Source: DATGZH01 sp035297265 (GTDB lineage: Bacteria; Actinomycetota; Acidimicrobiia; Acidimicrobiales; RAAP-2). From it: DNA of 64,000 nucleotides. The notes under the pieces are model-generated. The model was not told where the DNA came from and did not search any database. It saw only the letters and a program-made list of their open reading frames with translations. Below are positions 1 to 7,937 of this stretch, piece after piece. The DNA is taken from positions 1-64,000 of the forward strand of contig DATGZH010000001.1 in NCBI GenBank assembly GCA_035297265.1, in the 5' to 3' direction. Numbering within the stretch: position 1 is the stretch's first letter; every line of letters starts with the position of its first letter. Both the position numbers and the translations under genes were made by a program.

Positions 1-227
1 CGACGCTTGGCCGTCTTGCGAGCCGGAGCCCGCCTCTTGGCCGTCTTGCGAGCCGGAGCCCGCTTCTTGGCCGTCTTACGAGCCGGAGCCCGCTTGGCCG
101 TTGACCGGCGCTTGACGGCCTTCCTGACCGTCGCCCGCCTGGTGGCTACCCGGCGCTTGACGGCCTTCTTGGCCGGGGCCCGTCTCTTTGCGGCCTTCTT
201 GGCCGGGGCCCGTCTCTTCACTGCCAC
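1..227 (-). CDS. Histone-H1-like Lys/Arg/Ala-rich repeat protein (partial)
   Basis: Read on the minus strand from a GTG at 225-227, six bases after a strong AAGGAGGT (234-241), the frame stays open to the window edge for 75 codons. The product has no globular domain in view: from residue 3 on it is built of short basic repeats such as KRRAPAKKA and APARKTAK, with Pro-Ala-Lys-Lys patterns typical of eukaryotic H1 tails and of the C-terminal tails of actinobacterial HU proteins. Such tails bind DNA non-specifically and compact the nucleoid; this role is inferred from composition only. The C-terminus is missing. It could be a free-standing tail-only nucleoid protein or a repeat-rich N-terminus of something larger. 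Low-complexity frames exist on the other strand too, but only this one has a convincing ribosome site. Confidence 0.7.
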   Translation of the reverse strand, partial: MAVKRRAPAKKAAKRRAPAKKAVKRRVATRRATVRKAVKRRSTAKRAPARKTAKKRAPARKTAKRRAPARKTAKR

Positions 228-540
228 AGGTGTACCTCCTTGGGTCTGTCAGCAATGACTGAAGGTGGAGCTTGCGGCACCCCCGCACCACGAGGTGACC
301 AGCACCGCACCGCTGCACCGTCTGCCTTGTTCGTCCGCAACATTGCGCTCACGTGTGAGGAGCTATCCCTCCGCGCCACTCGACCGTCTCTGTTGGAACG
401 ACCCGTCCACCACGTCGAGACAAGCGATGAGTCGCTCGGACGCGAGCCCGAACCCCTGCAAACTCATCTACAACTCCCTTCGTTGTGTTACGGGTTACAG
501 ACAATCAAAATGTGTTTTGACGCTCAGGTCAAGCATTTCG

Positions 541-554
541 CACTCGCGCGAGTG
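541..554. promoter_or_regulatory. 14-bp perfect palindrome (operator candidate)
   Basis: CACTCGCGCGAGTG is its own reverse complement. It sits in the AT-rich part of the gap between divergent genes, which is where a dimeric repressor site would be expected. No regulator is identified. A second imperfect inverted repeat, GTTCT...AGAAC, lies directly downstream (554-571). Confidence 0.4.
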
Positions 555-577
555 TTCTGCGTGCCTAGAACAGCGCA

Positions 578-623
578 AATTTTTTGTGAATCGAGTGTTT
601 GCACGCCGAATTTTCGTGAATCG
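578..623. repeat. Direct repeat AATTTT-(TT/C)-GTGAATCG, two copies
   Basis: Copies at 578-593 and 609-623 share the GTGAATCG core preceded by a T tract and are 31 bases apart, about three helical turns. Spacing and AT content suggest protein binding sites on one DNA face, which is inference only. Confidence 0.4.
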
Positions 624-751
624 CGGCGTGGAGAGACGATGCACAACGACGTGTCGAGGGGCGCGATGACATCTCGCTGAACTTGTGTGCGACAATGTTC
701 GGCTCTTCGCGTCACGACCACTTCTGGTGGTGACGAGCGCGCACTCCGCCT

Positions 752-2272
752 GTGGCGCCAGCCCTTTGTGTCGTGATGATCGCGTGGCCGGCGCCAGAAG
801 AGGTGGACCGTCCCCGGGTCGACCACGACCGGCCCTCGGCGCTGTCCCCGGCGGGGCCGGGCCCATCCCGGCCCGGGGGGCCGGCGCCGGACCTGGGCCC
901 CCTCCACCGGGCGGCCCAGAGCGCCGGGGACGGCCTCTACCTGGGGCGGGGCGCCGGCGGCTGGGCCTGGGCCGGGGCCGAGCGCTCGGCCCTCGTCCTC
1001 GGCCCCTCCCGGTCGGGGAAGACCTCGGCCCTCGTGGTCCCGAACGTCCTCGTGGCGCCCGGAGCGGTGGTGAGCACGTCGACCAAGCCCGACGTCCTCG
1101 AAGCGACGGCGGCGGCCCGATCCTCGGTCGGCTCGGTTCTCCTCTACGACCCGAGTGGCACCGTGCCACCATCACCGGGGGTGCGGCGCGTCGGGTGGTC
1201 ACCGATCCACGCCAGCGGCGAGTGGGACCTCGCCCTCTCGGTCGCCGACGGCATGGTGCGGGCCGCCGCGACGACGGGCGGCCGGGCCGAGCCGGGCTTC
1301 GACTCCCACTGGTCGGAGCGGGCCGGCGCGCTCCTGGCGCCGCTGCTCCACGCGGCGTCGCTCGACGGTGCCCCGATGAGCCGTCTCCTCACGTGGGTGG
1401 ACCGCCACGCCGGCGAGGAGGCGTTGCGCACGCTCCACCAGCACCTGGGCGAGCACCACCCGGCGACCGACGTCCTTGCCGGCGTCCTCACCACCGACGG
1501 CCGCGAGCAGTCGGGCATCTGGTCGACGGCGTCGGGTGTCCTCGCCGCCTACCGGGGCACCGCGGCTCTCGCCTCGACGGCACCACCGCTCCTCGACGCC
1601 CGGGCCTTCTGCGACGGCCCGCACGCGCTCTACGTCTGTGCCGCCGGGCGCCACCAGCAGCTCCTCGCCCCGCTCGTGGTGGGCCTCCTCGGGGACATCC
1701 GCGACGCCGCCTACGAGCGGGCCCGCGCCGGCGGGCGCGAGCCCCCGGTCGTCTTCGCCCTCGACGAGGTGGCCAACATCGCCCCGCTCCCCGACCTCCC
1801 GGCTCTCGTGAGCGAGGGCGCAGGGCAGGGCCTCCTGACGCTGGCCTGCCTCCAGGACCTGTCGCAGGCCCGCCGCCGCTGGGGCCAGGAGGCCGACGCC
1901 TTCTTGTCGCTCTTCGCCACGACCGTCGTCCTCCCGGGGATCGCCGACCTCGCCACGCTCGAGGCGCTCTCGGCCCTCGCCGGGGACGTCGAGGTGGTCA
2001 GCCGGACGTGGAGCGCGGCGCTCGGCTCCGACCGCCGGCGGCACGACTCGGTCAGCCTGGCCGCGGTCGAGCGGCGCCGCCTGACCGTGGACCAGGCGGC
2101 ACGCGGCCGTCCCGGTGAGGCCCTCGCCCTCGACTTCGCCAACCGGATCGGCCGGGTGCTCCTGACTCCGGCCCACGCCACCAACCCCTGGCGCGATCTC
2201 CTCGGTCCCCATGCCCGACGACGGCCGCTGCCCGAGCTCGAGGCCCGAGCCGACCTCGGCCGGGGTCGCTGA
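752..2272 (+). CDS. TraG/VirD4-like type IV coupling ATPase
   Basis: About 506 residues. A Walker A (GPSRSGKTS, residues 84-92) follows a proline-rich N-terminus, and a Walker B with FALDEVANI lies near residue 335. The stretch after it (LPALVSEGAGQG, then LACLQDLSQ) matches the TraM-recognition part of TraG/TraD coupling proteins, which bring a relaxase-DNA complex to a conjugation channel. There is no obvious N-terminal membrane anchor, unlike classical VirD4, so it may be soluble. The start is uncertain: GTG at 752 or ATG at 776, neither with a good ribosome site. It converges on a MobF relaxase with 13 bases between stops, supporting a DNA-transfer role. No type IV secretion channel genes are present in the window. 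Confidence 0.82.
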   Translation: MAPALCVVMIAWPAPEEVDRPRVDHDRPSALSPAGPGPSRPGGPAPDLGPLHRAAQSAGDGLYLGRGAGGWAWAGAERSALVLGPSRSGKTSALVVPNVLVAPGAVVSTSTKPDVLEATAAARSSVGSVLLYDPSGTVPPSPGVRRVGWSPIHASGEWDLALSVADGMVRAAATTGGRAEPGFDSHWSERAGALLAPLLHAASLDGAPMSRLLTWVDRHAGEEALRTLHQHLGEHHPATDVLAGVLTTDGREQSGIWSTASGVLAAYRGTAALASTAPPLLDARAFCDGPHALYVCAAGRHQQLLAPLVVGLLGDIRDAAYERARAGGREPPVVFALDEVANIAPLPDLPALVSEGAGQGLLTLACLQDLSQARRRWGQEADAFLSLFATTVVLPGIADLATLEALSALAGDVEVVSRTWSAALGSDRRRHDSVSLAAVERRRLTVDQAARGRPGEALALDFANRIGRVLLTPAHATNPWRDLLGPHARRRPLPELEARADLGRGR

Positions 2273-2285
2273 ACCGCGTCCGGCG

Positions 2286-3665
2286 TCAGTCCCGCCCGAT
2301 GGACCGCTCGAGCCGCTCGCGCGCCGGTGTGCGCCGACCGAGGCGAAGGCGGGTCTCTTCGAGCTGGCGGACGACGGCCAGCCGTTCGGCGAGGTGCGCG
2401 GTCGAGACAGCGGTGGACGGGTCCGGTCCGAGCGCCCGCCGCGGGTCGTCGACCGACCAGCGGGTCCGGTAGCGCTCGAGGGCCCGGGCCGTCGCCCGCC
2501 ACAAGCCGAGCTCCTTCGGCGCGAGGGGTCGCGGGCCGAGGGCCCCGAGCAGCCACGGCGGGGGCACGGCCGCCGCCCGGCGGGGCTCGGCCACACCCCT
2601 CGCCTCGTCGACGGCCGGCCGCCACTGGTCGACGCACGCCGTGACGTCGGACCCCCGCGAGCCGGGACGGGCGCCGTCGCACCAGGCGGCCACGACGTCG
2701 CGGCGGGTGACGCCGCTGGCCGGCGCCACGGAGAGCGCGGCGGCGAAGCGGTGCTCGTCGAGGGCCGGGCCGGTCTCCGGCGGCCGGTCGAGCACGCGGT
2801 GGAGCGAGCCCGGGTCGAGGCCGAGCGACGCCGCGTGCTCCGACCAACGGGCCTGGAGCGTGGCCCGATCCGGGCTCCACTTCTGCTCGCGGGTCGCCGC
2901 CCAGGCGACGCGCCGGGCCCGCCACGAGCGCCCGTGACCGGGGCCGAGCTCGCCCATGATCTCGGCGCGCCGGGACGAGAACGCCCCCAGGAGCACCGGG
3001 TCGACGCCCTCGACGTCGACCCGCCCGTCGGGGCGCCGCTGCCAGCGCACACCCAGGCCCTCGCCGAGCTCGGCCCGGAGGTGGGCGCCGTAGAGGCGGC
3101 CAGCCGCCGCGCCGTGGGCGAAGAGGCCCCGGCCGTCGAGGGTCCCGAAGCGCCCGTCGGCGCCCCGGGCGGCGTTGGCCACGAGGAGGTGGGTGTGCAG
3201 GTGGGGGTCGAGGGCCCGGCTGACGTGGTGCACGAAGGCCACGCCGACGAGGCCGTCGGTCTCGAGGAGCACCCGGCCGCCGGGCACCGAGCGGCGGGCC
3301 GCCGCCGCCCGGTCCTCCAGGTAGTCGAGCGCCGAGCCGACGGCCCGCCCGTGGGCCGCCACCACCTCGTCACCGACCGACGGGCCGCCGAAGGCGGCGA
3401 GGAGGCTGACCGACTTCGGGGCGCTGAAGGTGAGGTCGTAGGCGGCGACGGCCACGGGGCGGTGGGGCAGGCGGCGGCCGGTGCCGGGGTGCTCCCCAGC
3501 GAGGAGGGCGGCCAGCCCGCCGGGCCCGGCCGGGCCGCGGAGACCGAGGGCTGCCGCCCCCCGCCCGGCCCACCTGGGGGGGCACCGGTCGGGCTCGGCC
3601 CCGAGATCCGCCATGTAATAGTCAGCCCGCTCCCGGCCGACCGTGACGACGCCGAGCCAGCCCAC
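2286..3665 (-). CDS. MobF-family (TrwC-type) conjugative relaxase domain protein
   Basis: 459 residues from a GTG start. The N-terminus carries the expected tyrosine pair (DYY, residues 15-17) that in MobF relaxases attacks DNA at nic. LTFSAPKSVSLL (78-89) is the hallmark relaxase motif, and DPHLHTHLLVAN (153-164) provides the metal-binding histidine cluster. Family members such as TrwC and TraI also have a C-terminal RecD-like helicase of several hundred residues; here the protein ends soon after the relaxase domain. It faces the coupling ATPase, so the two form a minimal mobilization pair. It may be the remnant of an integrative mobilizable element or a domesticated system. The Arg-rich C-terminal part beyond residue 300 shows nothing recognisable. 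Confidence 0.85.
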   Translation of the reverse strand: MGWLGVVTVGRERADYYMADLGAEPDRCPPRWAGRGAAALGLRGPAGPGGLAALLAGEHPGTGRRLPHRPVAVAAYDLTFSAPKSVSLLAAFGGPSVGDEVVAAHGRAVGSALDYLEDRAAAARRSVPGGRVLLETDGLVGVAFVHHVSRALDPHLHTHLLVANAARGADGRFGTLDGRGLFAHGAAAGRLYGAHLRAELGEGLGVRWQRRPDGRVDVEGVDPVLLGAFSSRRAEIMGELGPGHGRSWRARRVAWAATREQKWSPDRATLQARWSEHAASLGLDPGSLHRVLDRPPETGPALDEHRFAAALSVAPASGVTRRDVVAAWCDGARPGSRGSDVTACVDQWRPAVDEARGVAEPRRAAAVPPPWLLGALGPRPLAPKELGLWRATARALERYRTRWSVDDPRRALGPDPSTAVSTAHLAERLAVVRQLEETRLRLGRRTPARERLERSIGRD

Positions 3666-3738
3666 GCCCGACGGAACGGTCGTCCGGCGAGGGCCGACGG
3701 CCGTCGGAGGCCGCCCGGGACCGGGCGAGGGGGGCTGT

Positions 3739-3744
3739 TACTCT
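3739..3744 (+). promoter_or_regulatory. -10 box (TACTCT) for a possibly leaderless gene
   Basis: TACTCT ends eight bases before the GTG at 3753 and there is no Shine-Dalgarno sequence, an arrangement fitting a leaderless transcript. Confidence 0.4.
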
Positions 3745-3752
3745 GCACGCCC

Positions 3753-4274
3753 GTGCGACGCCAGCTGTACCTGGTGGCCGCCGCGGTGTCCCTGCTCCTG
3801 GTGGCCGCCACCCCCGCCGGGGCGGCCACCCGCCAGCCGCTCCCCGCCGGCACGACCCCGTCGCCGATCTCGAAGATGGTCTGCTCGAAGAAGGCCCAGC
3901 ACGAGATCGCCGAGGTCCTGGGGGTCACCGCCTCGGTCCAGACCCCGACCTGGCTGCGCCACCTCTACGCCTGCAACTACCGGTACCCGAGCGGGACGAT
4001 GACCCTCTCGGTGAAGGAGCTCTCGAGCTGGGCGGGGACCTTCGCCTACTACCGCGCTCTCGGCAAGGAGCTCGGGTTCGGGCGCAAGCTCCAAAACCTG
4101 GGCCAGGGGGCCTTCACCACCGGCAACGGCTCGGTGGTGGTGCGCAAGGACTGGAAGGTCCTCCTCGTCCAGATCGCCAAGCTCCCGTCGCAGTTCGGCC
4201 GGCCGGCCACGAGCTCGAAAGACGTGGCCTTCACCGTGGCCGACCTCATCCTCGGCTGCTGGAACGGGGACTGA
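3753..4274 (+). CDS. Small secreted protein, unknown function
   Basis: 173 residues from GTG 3753, chosen because it gives a classic signal peptide: MRRQ, a hydrophobic run of Val/Leu/Ala, then ATPAGAA as the likely cleavage site near residue 25. The mature part contains three cysteines (MVCSKK, YACNYR, LGCWNGD); the last two could form a disulfide. It resembles small secreted actinobacterial proteins with a mixed alpha/beta fold, but no family was recognised. It stands alone between the relaxase (divergent) and the copper ATPase (convergent). Confidence 0.65.
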   Translation: MRRQLYLVAAAVSLLLVAATPAGAATRQPLPAGTTPSPISKMVCSKKAQHEIAEVLGVTASVQTPTWLRHLYACNYRYPSGTMTLSVKELSSWAGTFAYYRALGKELGFGRKLQNLGQGAFTTGNGSVVVRKDWKVLLVQIAKLPSQFGRPATSSKDVAFTVADLILGCWNGD

Positions 4275-4429
4275 GGCCGTCGCCGGGGTCCTCGGGCGAG
4301 CGGCACCGGCGGAACGACCGGCCTCGAGCAGGAGCCTTTGGCTGGCCCCACGGTTGACGATGGGCTATCACAGCGCCATGGCCATGGCGACGGCCTACGT
4401 GCTCGTGCTCGGCCTCTGAACGACCGAGG

Positions 4430-7105
4430 TCAGCTCACCACCCGGTGCACCACGAAGTGGACGGTCCGGCCGCCCACGCGCCCGACCACGTCGAAGCGCC
4501 ACGGGCCGGCGGTGAGGAGGACGAAGTCCACGAAGTGGCCCGGGGCGAGGCGCAGCTGACGGAGGGTCTCGCCCGACACCCCGGGACCCGAGGCCACCAC
4601 CCGGGCCGAGGTGGCCGGCACCTGCCGGCCGTCGGCCCCGAAGACCACGTGGAACTGATTGGCCCCGGGCGAGCCGGGCTCGAGGTAGGCCTCGGCCACG
4701 TCGCCGCCGGGCAAGGCGACCGTGGTGATGTTGGGCACCACCGGGAGGAGCGGCTCGCCACGGGCGGGCGACACCGCCTGGGCGGCCACCGTGAGCGAGG
4801 CGAAGATCACCACCGGCACGAGGACGGAGGCGAGGAAGCCGCGCCGTCCCTTGAGCAGCCGGGGCGGCTCGACCGACGCCAGCCCGCGACGACCGAGACG
4901 CTTCAGCCGGAGGCTGTTGCCGACGACGACGAGGCTGGAGAGCCCCATGGCCACTGCGGCGACGAGCGGATCGAGCAGCCCGGCCGCGGCGAGTGGCAAC
5001 GTCGAGACGTTGTAGCCCATCGCCCAGCCCAGGTTCTGCAGGATCACCGAGTAGGTGGCGCCGGCGAGCCCGATCGCCGCCGGGACGCCGTGGAGGTCGC
5101 TCCCGAGCAGCGTCACGTCGCTCGTGGCGAGCGCCGCGTCGGAGCCGCTGCCGATGGCGCAGCCGACGTCGGCCGTGGCGAGGGCGGGCGCGTCGTTGAC
5201 GCCGTCGCCCACCATGACGACGCCGCTCGACCCCTCCTGGAGGGCCCGCAGCGCCACCACCTTCCCCGCCGGGCTGAGCCCGCCCTCGGCCCGGTCGATG
5301 CCGAGCGCCGTCGCCGCGGCCCGCACGGCCTGCTCGCCGTCGCCGGAGAGGACGCCCGTGACGAGCCCGAGCCGGTGCAGGTGGGCGACGGCCGGCGCCG
5401 CCTCCGGCCGCAACGGCGTGGTCACGGCGATCACGCCCATGAGCTCCCCGTCGCGCTCGGTGGCCACGAGCGTCTCGCCCCGGGACCGGTGCTCCTCCAC
5501 CGCCGCGGCGAGGGACGGCGGCACCTCGGCCGGCCGGAGGGCCGAGACGGCCACCCGGTGACCGGCCACCGTGCCCACCGTGCCCACGCCCGGGTGCACC
5601 TCGTTGTCGGTGGCCGGGGCCACCGGCTCGGCCACGGCGGTGATGGCCCGGGCGATCGGATGGTCGCTGTCCACCTCGATCGCCGAGGCCAGACCGAGCA
5701 CCTCGGCGGCCGAGTGCGGCGGCACGGCCATGACCCCGCTCACCTCGGCCGACCGTTCGGTCAGCGTGCCGGTCTTGTCGAACACGACGGTGTCGACCTT
5801 GGCGAGGCGCTCAAGCGCCTCCCCGCTGCGCACGAAGATGCCGAGCGTCGAGGCCCGCCCGGTGGCGACCACGATGGCCACCGGTGTGGCCAGGCCCATG
5901 GCGCACGGACAGGCCACGAGGAGAAGGGCCACGCTGCTCAACACGGCCTTCCCGAGGTCGCCGACGACGAGCCACCAGGCGAGGAAGGTCACCGCGGCGG
6001 CCACGAGGACGGCCGGCACGAAGACCGCGCTCACCCGATCGGCCACCCGCTGCAGCGGGGCCTTCTCCCGTTGGGCCTGCTCCACCAGCCGCTGCAGCCG
6101 GGCGAGCACCGATTCCTCGGCCACCTCGCTCACCCGCACCACGAGCGCGCCGCGGCCGTTCCGGGTGCCCCCCGTCACCCGGTCACCGGGACCGCGCTGC
6201 TCGGGCATCGGCTCGCCCGTCAGCATCGACTCGTCCACGCTCGACCGGCCGTGCTCGACGAAGCCGTCGAGCGGGATGGTCTCGTCGGGGCGGACTCGCA
6301 CGAGCGCGCCGACCGGCACGCTCTCGGGGGCCACGAGCTCGCCGTGCTCGTCGGCCGGGTCGGTCACCACCCGGGCCGTCGGCGGGCGCAAGGACAGGAG
6401 CGCCTGCATGGACTGGGCGGCGCGGTTACGGGCCCGCACCTCGAGGGCCCGGCCGGTGGCCAGGACGGCCACGATGAGGGGGGCCATGACGCCGTGGAGG
6501 CGGGCGGCGAACGCCCCGCTCCCGCCGAGGTGGACGTGGCGACCGCCGAGGGCGATGGCCTCGACCGCGCTCACGGCCAGCGCGCTCAACGTGCCGAGGG
6601 CGATGAGGGTGTCCATGCTCGTGGCCCGGTGGGCGAGGAGGCGGGCTGCGTTGCGCAAGAACGGCCACCCGCCGAGGTACTCGACGACGACAGCGAGGAG
6701 GAGCACCACCCAGCCGGCGAGGGCCGACTCCGGGCCGAGAAGGGCCACGAGGAGCGCGGCGAGGGCGAGCGGCCAGGAAACCGCGGCCCGAGCGGCCCAG
6801 TGGTCGGGATCGCTGGGCCGGGACGCCGTGACCGGTCCCTCGAGCGCCGAGGCTCCGTAGCCGGCGCCGACCACGGCCAGGCAGAGGTCTTCGGGGCTGG
6901 CCGCCCGGTCGTCGTAGGAGACGAAGGCCCTGGTCGTGACGAGGTTGACCGAGGCGCTCGCCACAGCCGGCACCTCGGCGAGGGCCCGCTCCACCCGAGC
7001 CGCACAGGCCGCGCAGTGCATCCCGTCGACCGCCAGCTCAGCCGTGGCCAGTGACGGCGCGGCCTCCTCGACCGGCGGAAGCGGGCTCCCCGGAGCGGTG
7101 AGCAT
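4430..7105 (-). CDS. copA: Copper-translocating P1B-type ATPase with C-terminal YtkA-like extension
   Basis: 891 residues. An N-terminal heavy-metal domain has the GMHCAAC copper site (residues 28-34). The ATPase core follows: the TGEP actuator motif, the intramembrane CPC (near 400), the phosphorylation site DKTGTLT (near 443) and the hinge GDGVNDAP (near 630). CPC together with an N-terminal Cys-x-x-Cys points to Cu(I) export. A typical CopA would end after the last two helices, near residue 770. Here an extra membrane helix (FLASVLVPVVIFASL) leads to about 110 residues resembling YtkA/CopC-CopD-type extracytoplasmic domains, with PGANQFHVVF, LRLAPGHFVDF and AGPWRFDVV. The extension would face outside and might accept copper. 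The F420-type oxidoreductase lies upstream on the same strand, 96 bases away. Confidence 0.93.
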   Translation of the reverse strand: MLTAPGSPLPPVEEAAPSLATAELAVDGMHCAACAARVERALAEVPAVASASVNLVTTRAFVSYDDRAASPEDLCLAVVGAGYGASALEGPVTASRPSDPDHWAARAAVSWPLALAALLVALLGPESALAGWVVLLLAVVVEYLGGWPFLRNAARLLAHRATSMDTLIALGTLSALAVSAVEAIALGGRHVHLGGSGAFAARLHGVMAPLIVAVLATGRALEVRARNRAAQSMQALLSLRPPTARVVTDPADEHGELVAPESVPVGALVRVRPDETIPLDGFVEHGRSSVDESMLTGEPMPEQRGPGDRVTGGTRNGRGALVVRVSEVAEESVLARLQRLVEQAQREKAPLQRVADRVSAVFVPAVLVAAAVTFLAWWLVVGDLGKAVLSSVALLLVACPCAMGLATPVAIVVATGRASTLGIFVRSGEALERLAKVDTVVFDKTGTLTERSAEVSGVMAVPPHSAAEVLGLASAIEVDSDHPIARAITAVAEPVAPATDNEVHPGVGTVGTVAGHRVAVSALRPAEVPPSLAAAVEEHRSRGETLVATERDGELMGVIAVTTPLRPEAAPAVAHLHRLGLVTGVLSGDGEQAVRAAATALGIDRAEGGLSPAGKVVALRALQEGSSGVVMVGDGVNDAPALATADVGCAIGSGSDAALATSDVTLLGSDLHGVPAAIGLAGATYSVILQNLGWAMGYNVSTLPLAAAGLLDPLVAAVAMGLSSLVVVGNSLRLKRLGRRGLASVEPPRLLKGRRGFLASVLVPVVIFASLTVAAQAVSPARGEPLLPVVPNITTVALPGGDVAEAYLEPGSPGANQFHVVFGADGRQVPATSARVVASGPGVSGETLRQLRLAPGHFVDFVLLTAGPWRFDVVGRVGGRTVHFVVHRVVS

Positions 7106-7201
7106 CAGGCCACGGGGCCGACTCGGGAGGCCCGTTCCATGGCGCGCCAGCGTAACGGCCGGGAGGGACGATCGGCCCCGCCCGCCTCCCGGAACAGGGG
7201 C

Positions 7202-7786
7202 TCAGCCTGGGCGGGTGACCGTCCGGAAGGCCAGCTGCCGTCCCCACCCCTGGCCCATGGCGAGGGCCAGCCACAGGCGGAGCACGCCGTCCACCACGAC
7301 GGGGTCCTCGCCCACGTAGACCGGTCGCAGCCCCACGGCGTCGATCAGCTCCTCGAGGATGGCCCGGTCGTCGGGCCCGCAGGCGAAGAACATGTCGGCC
7401 GGGGTGCCGTCGAACATCGGATCGAGGAGGCACTCGACACCGAGGGAGTTGAAGGCCCGGGCGTAGCGGGCCGACGGCGCCAAGCGGCGGATGGGCTCGG
7501 CGTTGTTGACCACCGGCGACCCCACGTTGTTCGCCGCGTCGACGACGAGCTTGCCGTCGAGGGCTTCGGCGTGCTCCTCGACGAGCGCCGTTACCCCGCC
7601 GGCGGGGATGGCGATCACGACCACGGGTGAGGCGGCGAGAGCGACGGGCAGCGGCACCGTCGGCGCAGCGTCGTGCACCGCCTGGTCCGGCCGGCGGGAG
7701 CCGAACGTGACCCGGTGCCCGGCTCGGGCGAGGGCGGTGCCCACCGCGCTTCCGATCCGGCCCGTGCCGATCACGCTCACGTCCAT
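7202..7786 (-). CDS. F420-dependent NADP oxidoreductase-like protein
   Basis: 194 residues, ATG preceded by GGAGG at suitable distance. The N-terminus VSVIGTGRIGSAVG is a Rossmann nucleotide-binding loop, followed by TFGSRRP, the phosphate-binding segment usual in F420H2:NADP+ oxidoreductases. AFNSLG and the DAANNVGSP stretch also fit this family. Members either shuttle hydride between F420 and NADP or, in subgroups, act on other substrates; which applies is not visible here. Length matches the family (about 200-220). It could be cotranscribed with the copper ATPase downstream. Confidence 0.8.
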   Translation of the reverse strand: MDVSVIGTGRIGSAVGTALARAGHRVTFGSRRPDQAVHDAAPTVPLPVALAASPVVVIAIPAGGVTALVEEHAEALDGKLVVDAANNVGSPVVNNAEPIRRLAPSARYARAFNSLGVECLLDPMFDGTPADMFFACGPDDRAILEELIDAVGLRPVYVGEDPVVVDGVLRLWLALAMGQGWGRQLAFRTVTRPG

Positions 7787-7937
7787 GTCCCGACCTCCTC
7801 GCCACGGCGCTGCTGACGTATCTCGCGCGTGAGGCTATCGGCGGCGTGCCGGCGACCAGCGCGTGCGAGCCGCGGGGGCCCTCGGCACCGTCTCCGAGAA
7901 GGGACGGGTCCGTCGGCGCAGCGTCGGGCCAGGCGAC

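Larger units (their letters stand above)
228..751. other. Intergenic region with AT-rich island
   Basis: No gene was recognised between the H1-like gene and the coupling ATPase. The middle (about 480-700) is clearly richer in A and T than the rest of the window and holds a perfect palindrome and a pair of direct repeats, listed separately. It probably carries promoters and operators for the divergent neighbours. A TTCTG loop flanked by ACCAC/GTGGT at 717-731 is a weak hairpin. Confidence 0.5.

Noticed and set aside
1199..3928. Long minus-strand frame spanning the coupling ATPase and relaxase
   Set aside because: Overlaps two genes with clear motifs in other frames; composition is Arg/Ser/Pro-rich noise.
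4360..4419. 19-codon frame encoding MGYHSAMAMATAYVLVLGL
   Set aside because: No ribosome site at proper distance, very short, in the tail of a gap between convergent genes.
4445..7054. Long plus-strand frame opposite copA, His/Arg/Gly-rich
   Set aside because: Typical antisense shadow in high-GC DNA; copA on the other strand has all family motifs.
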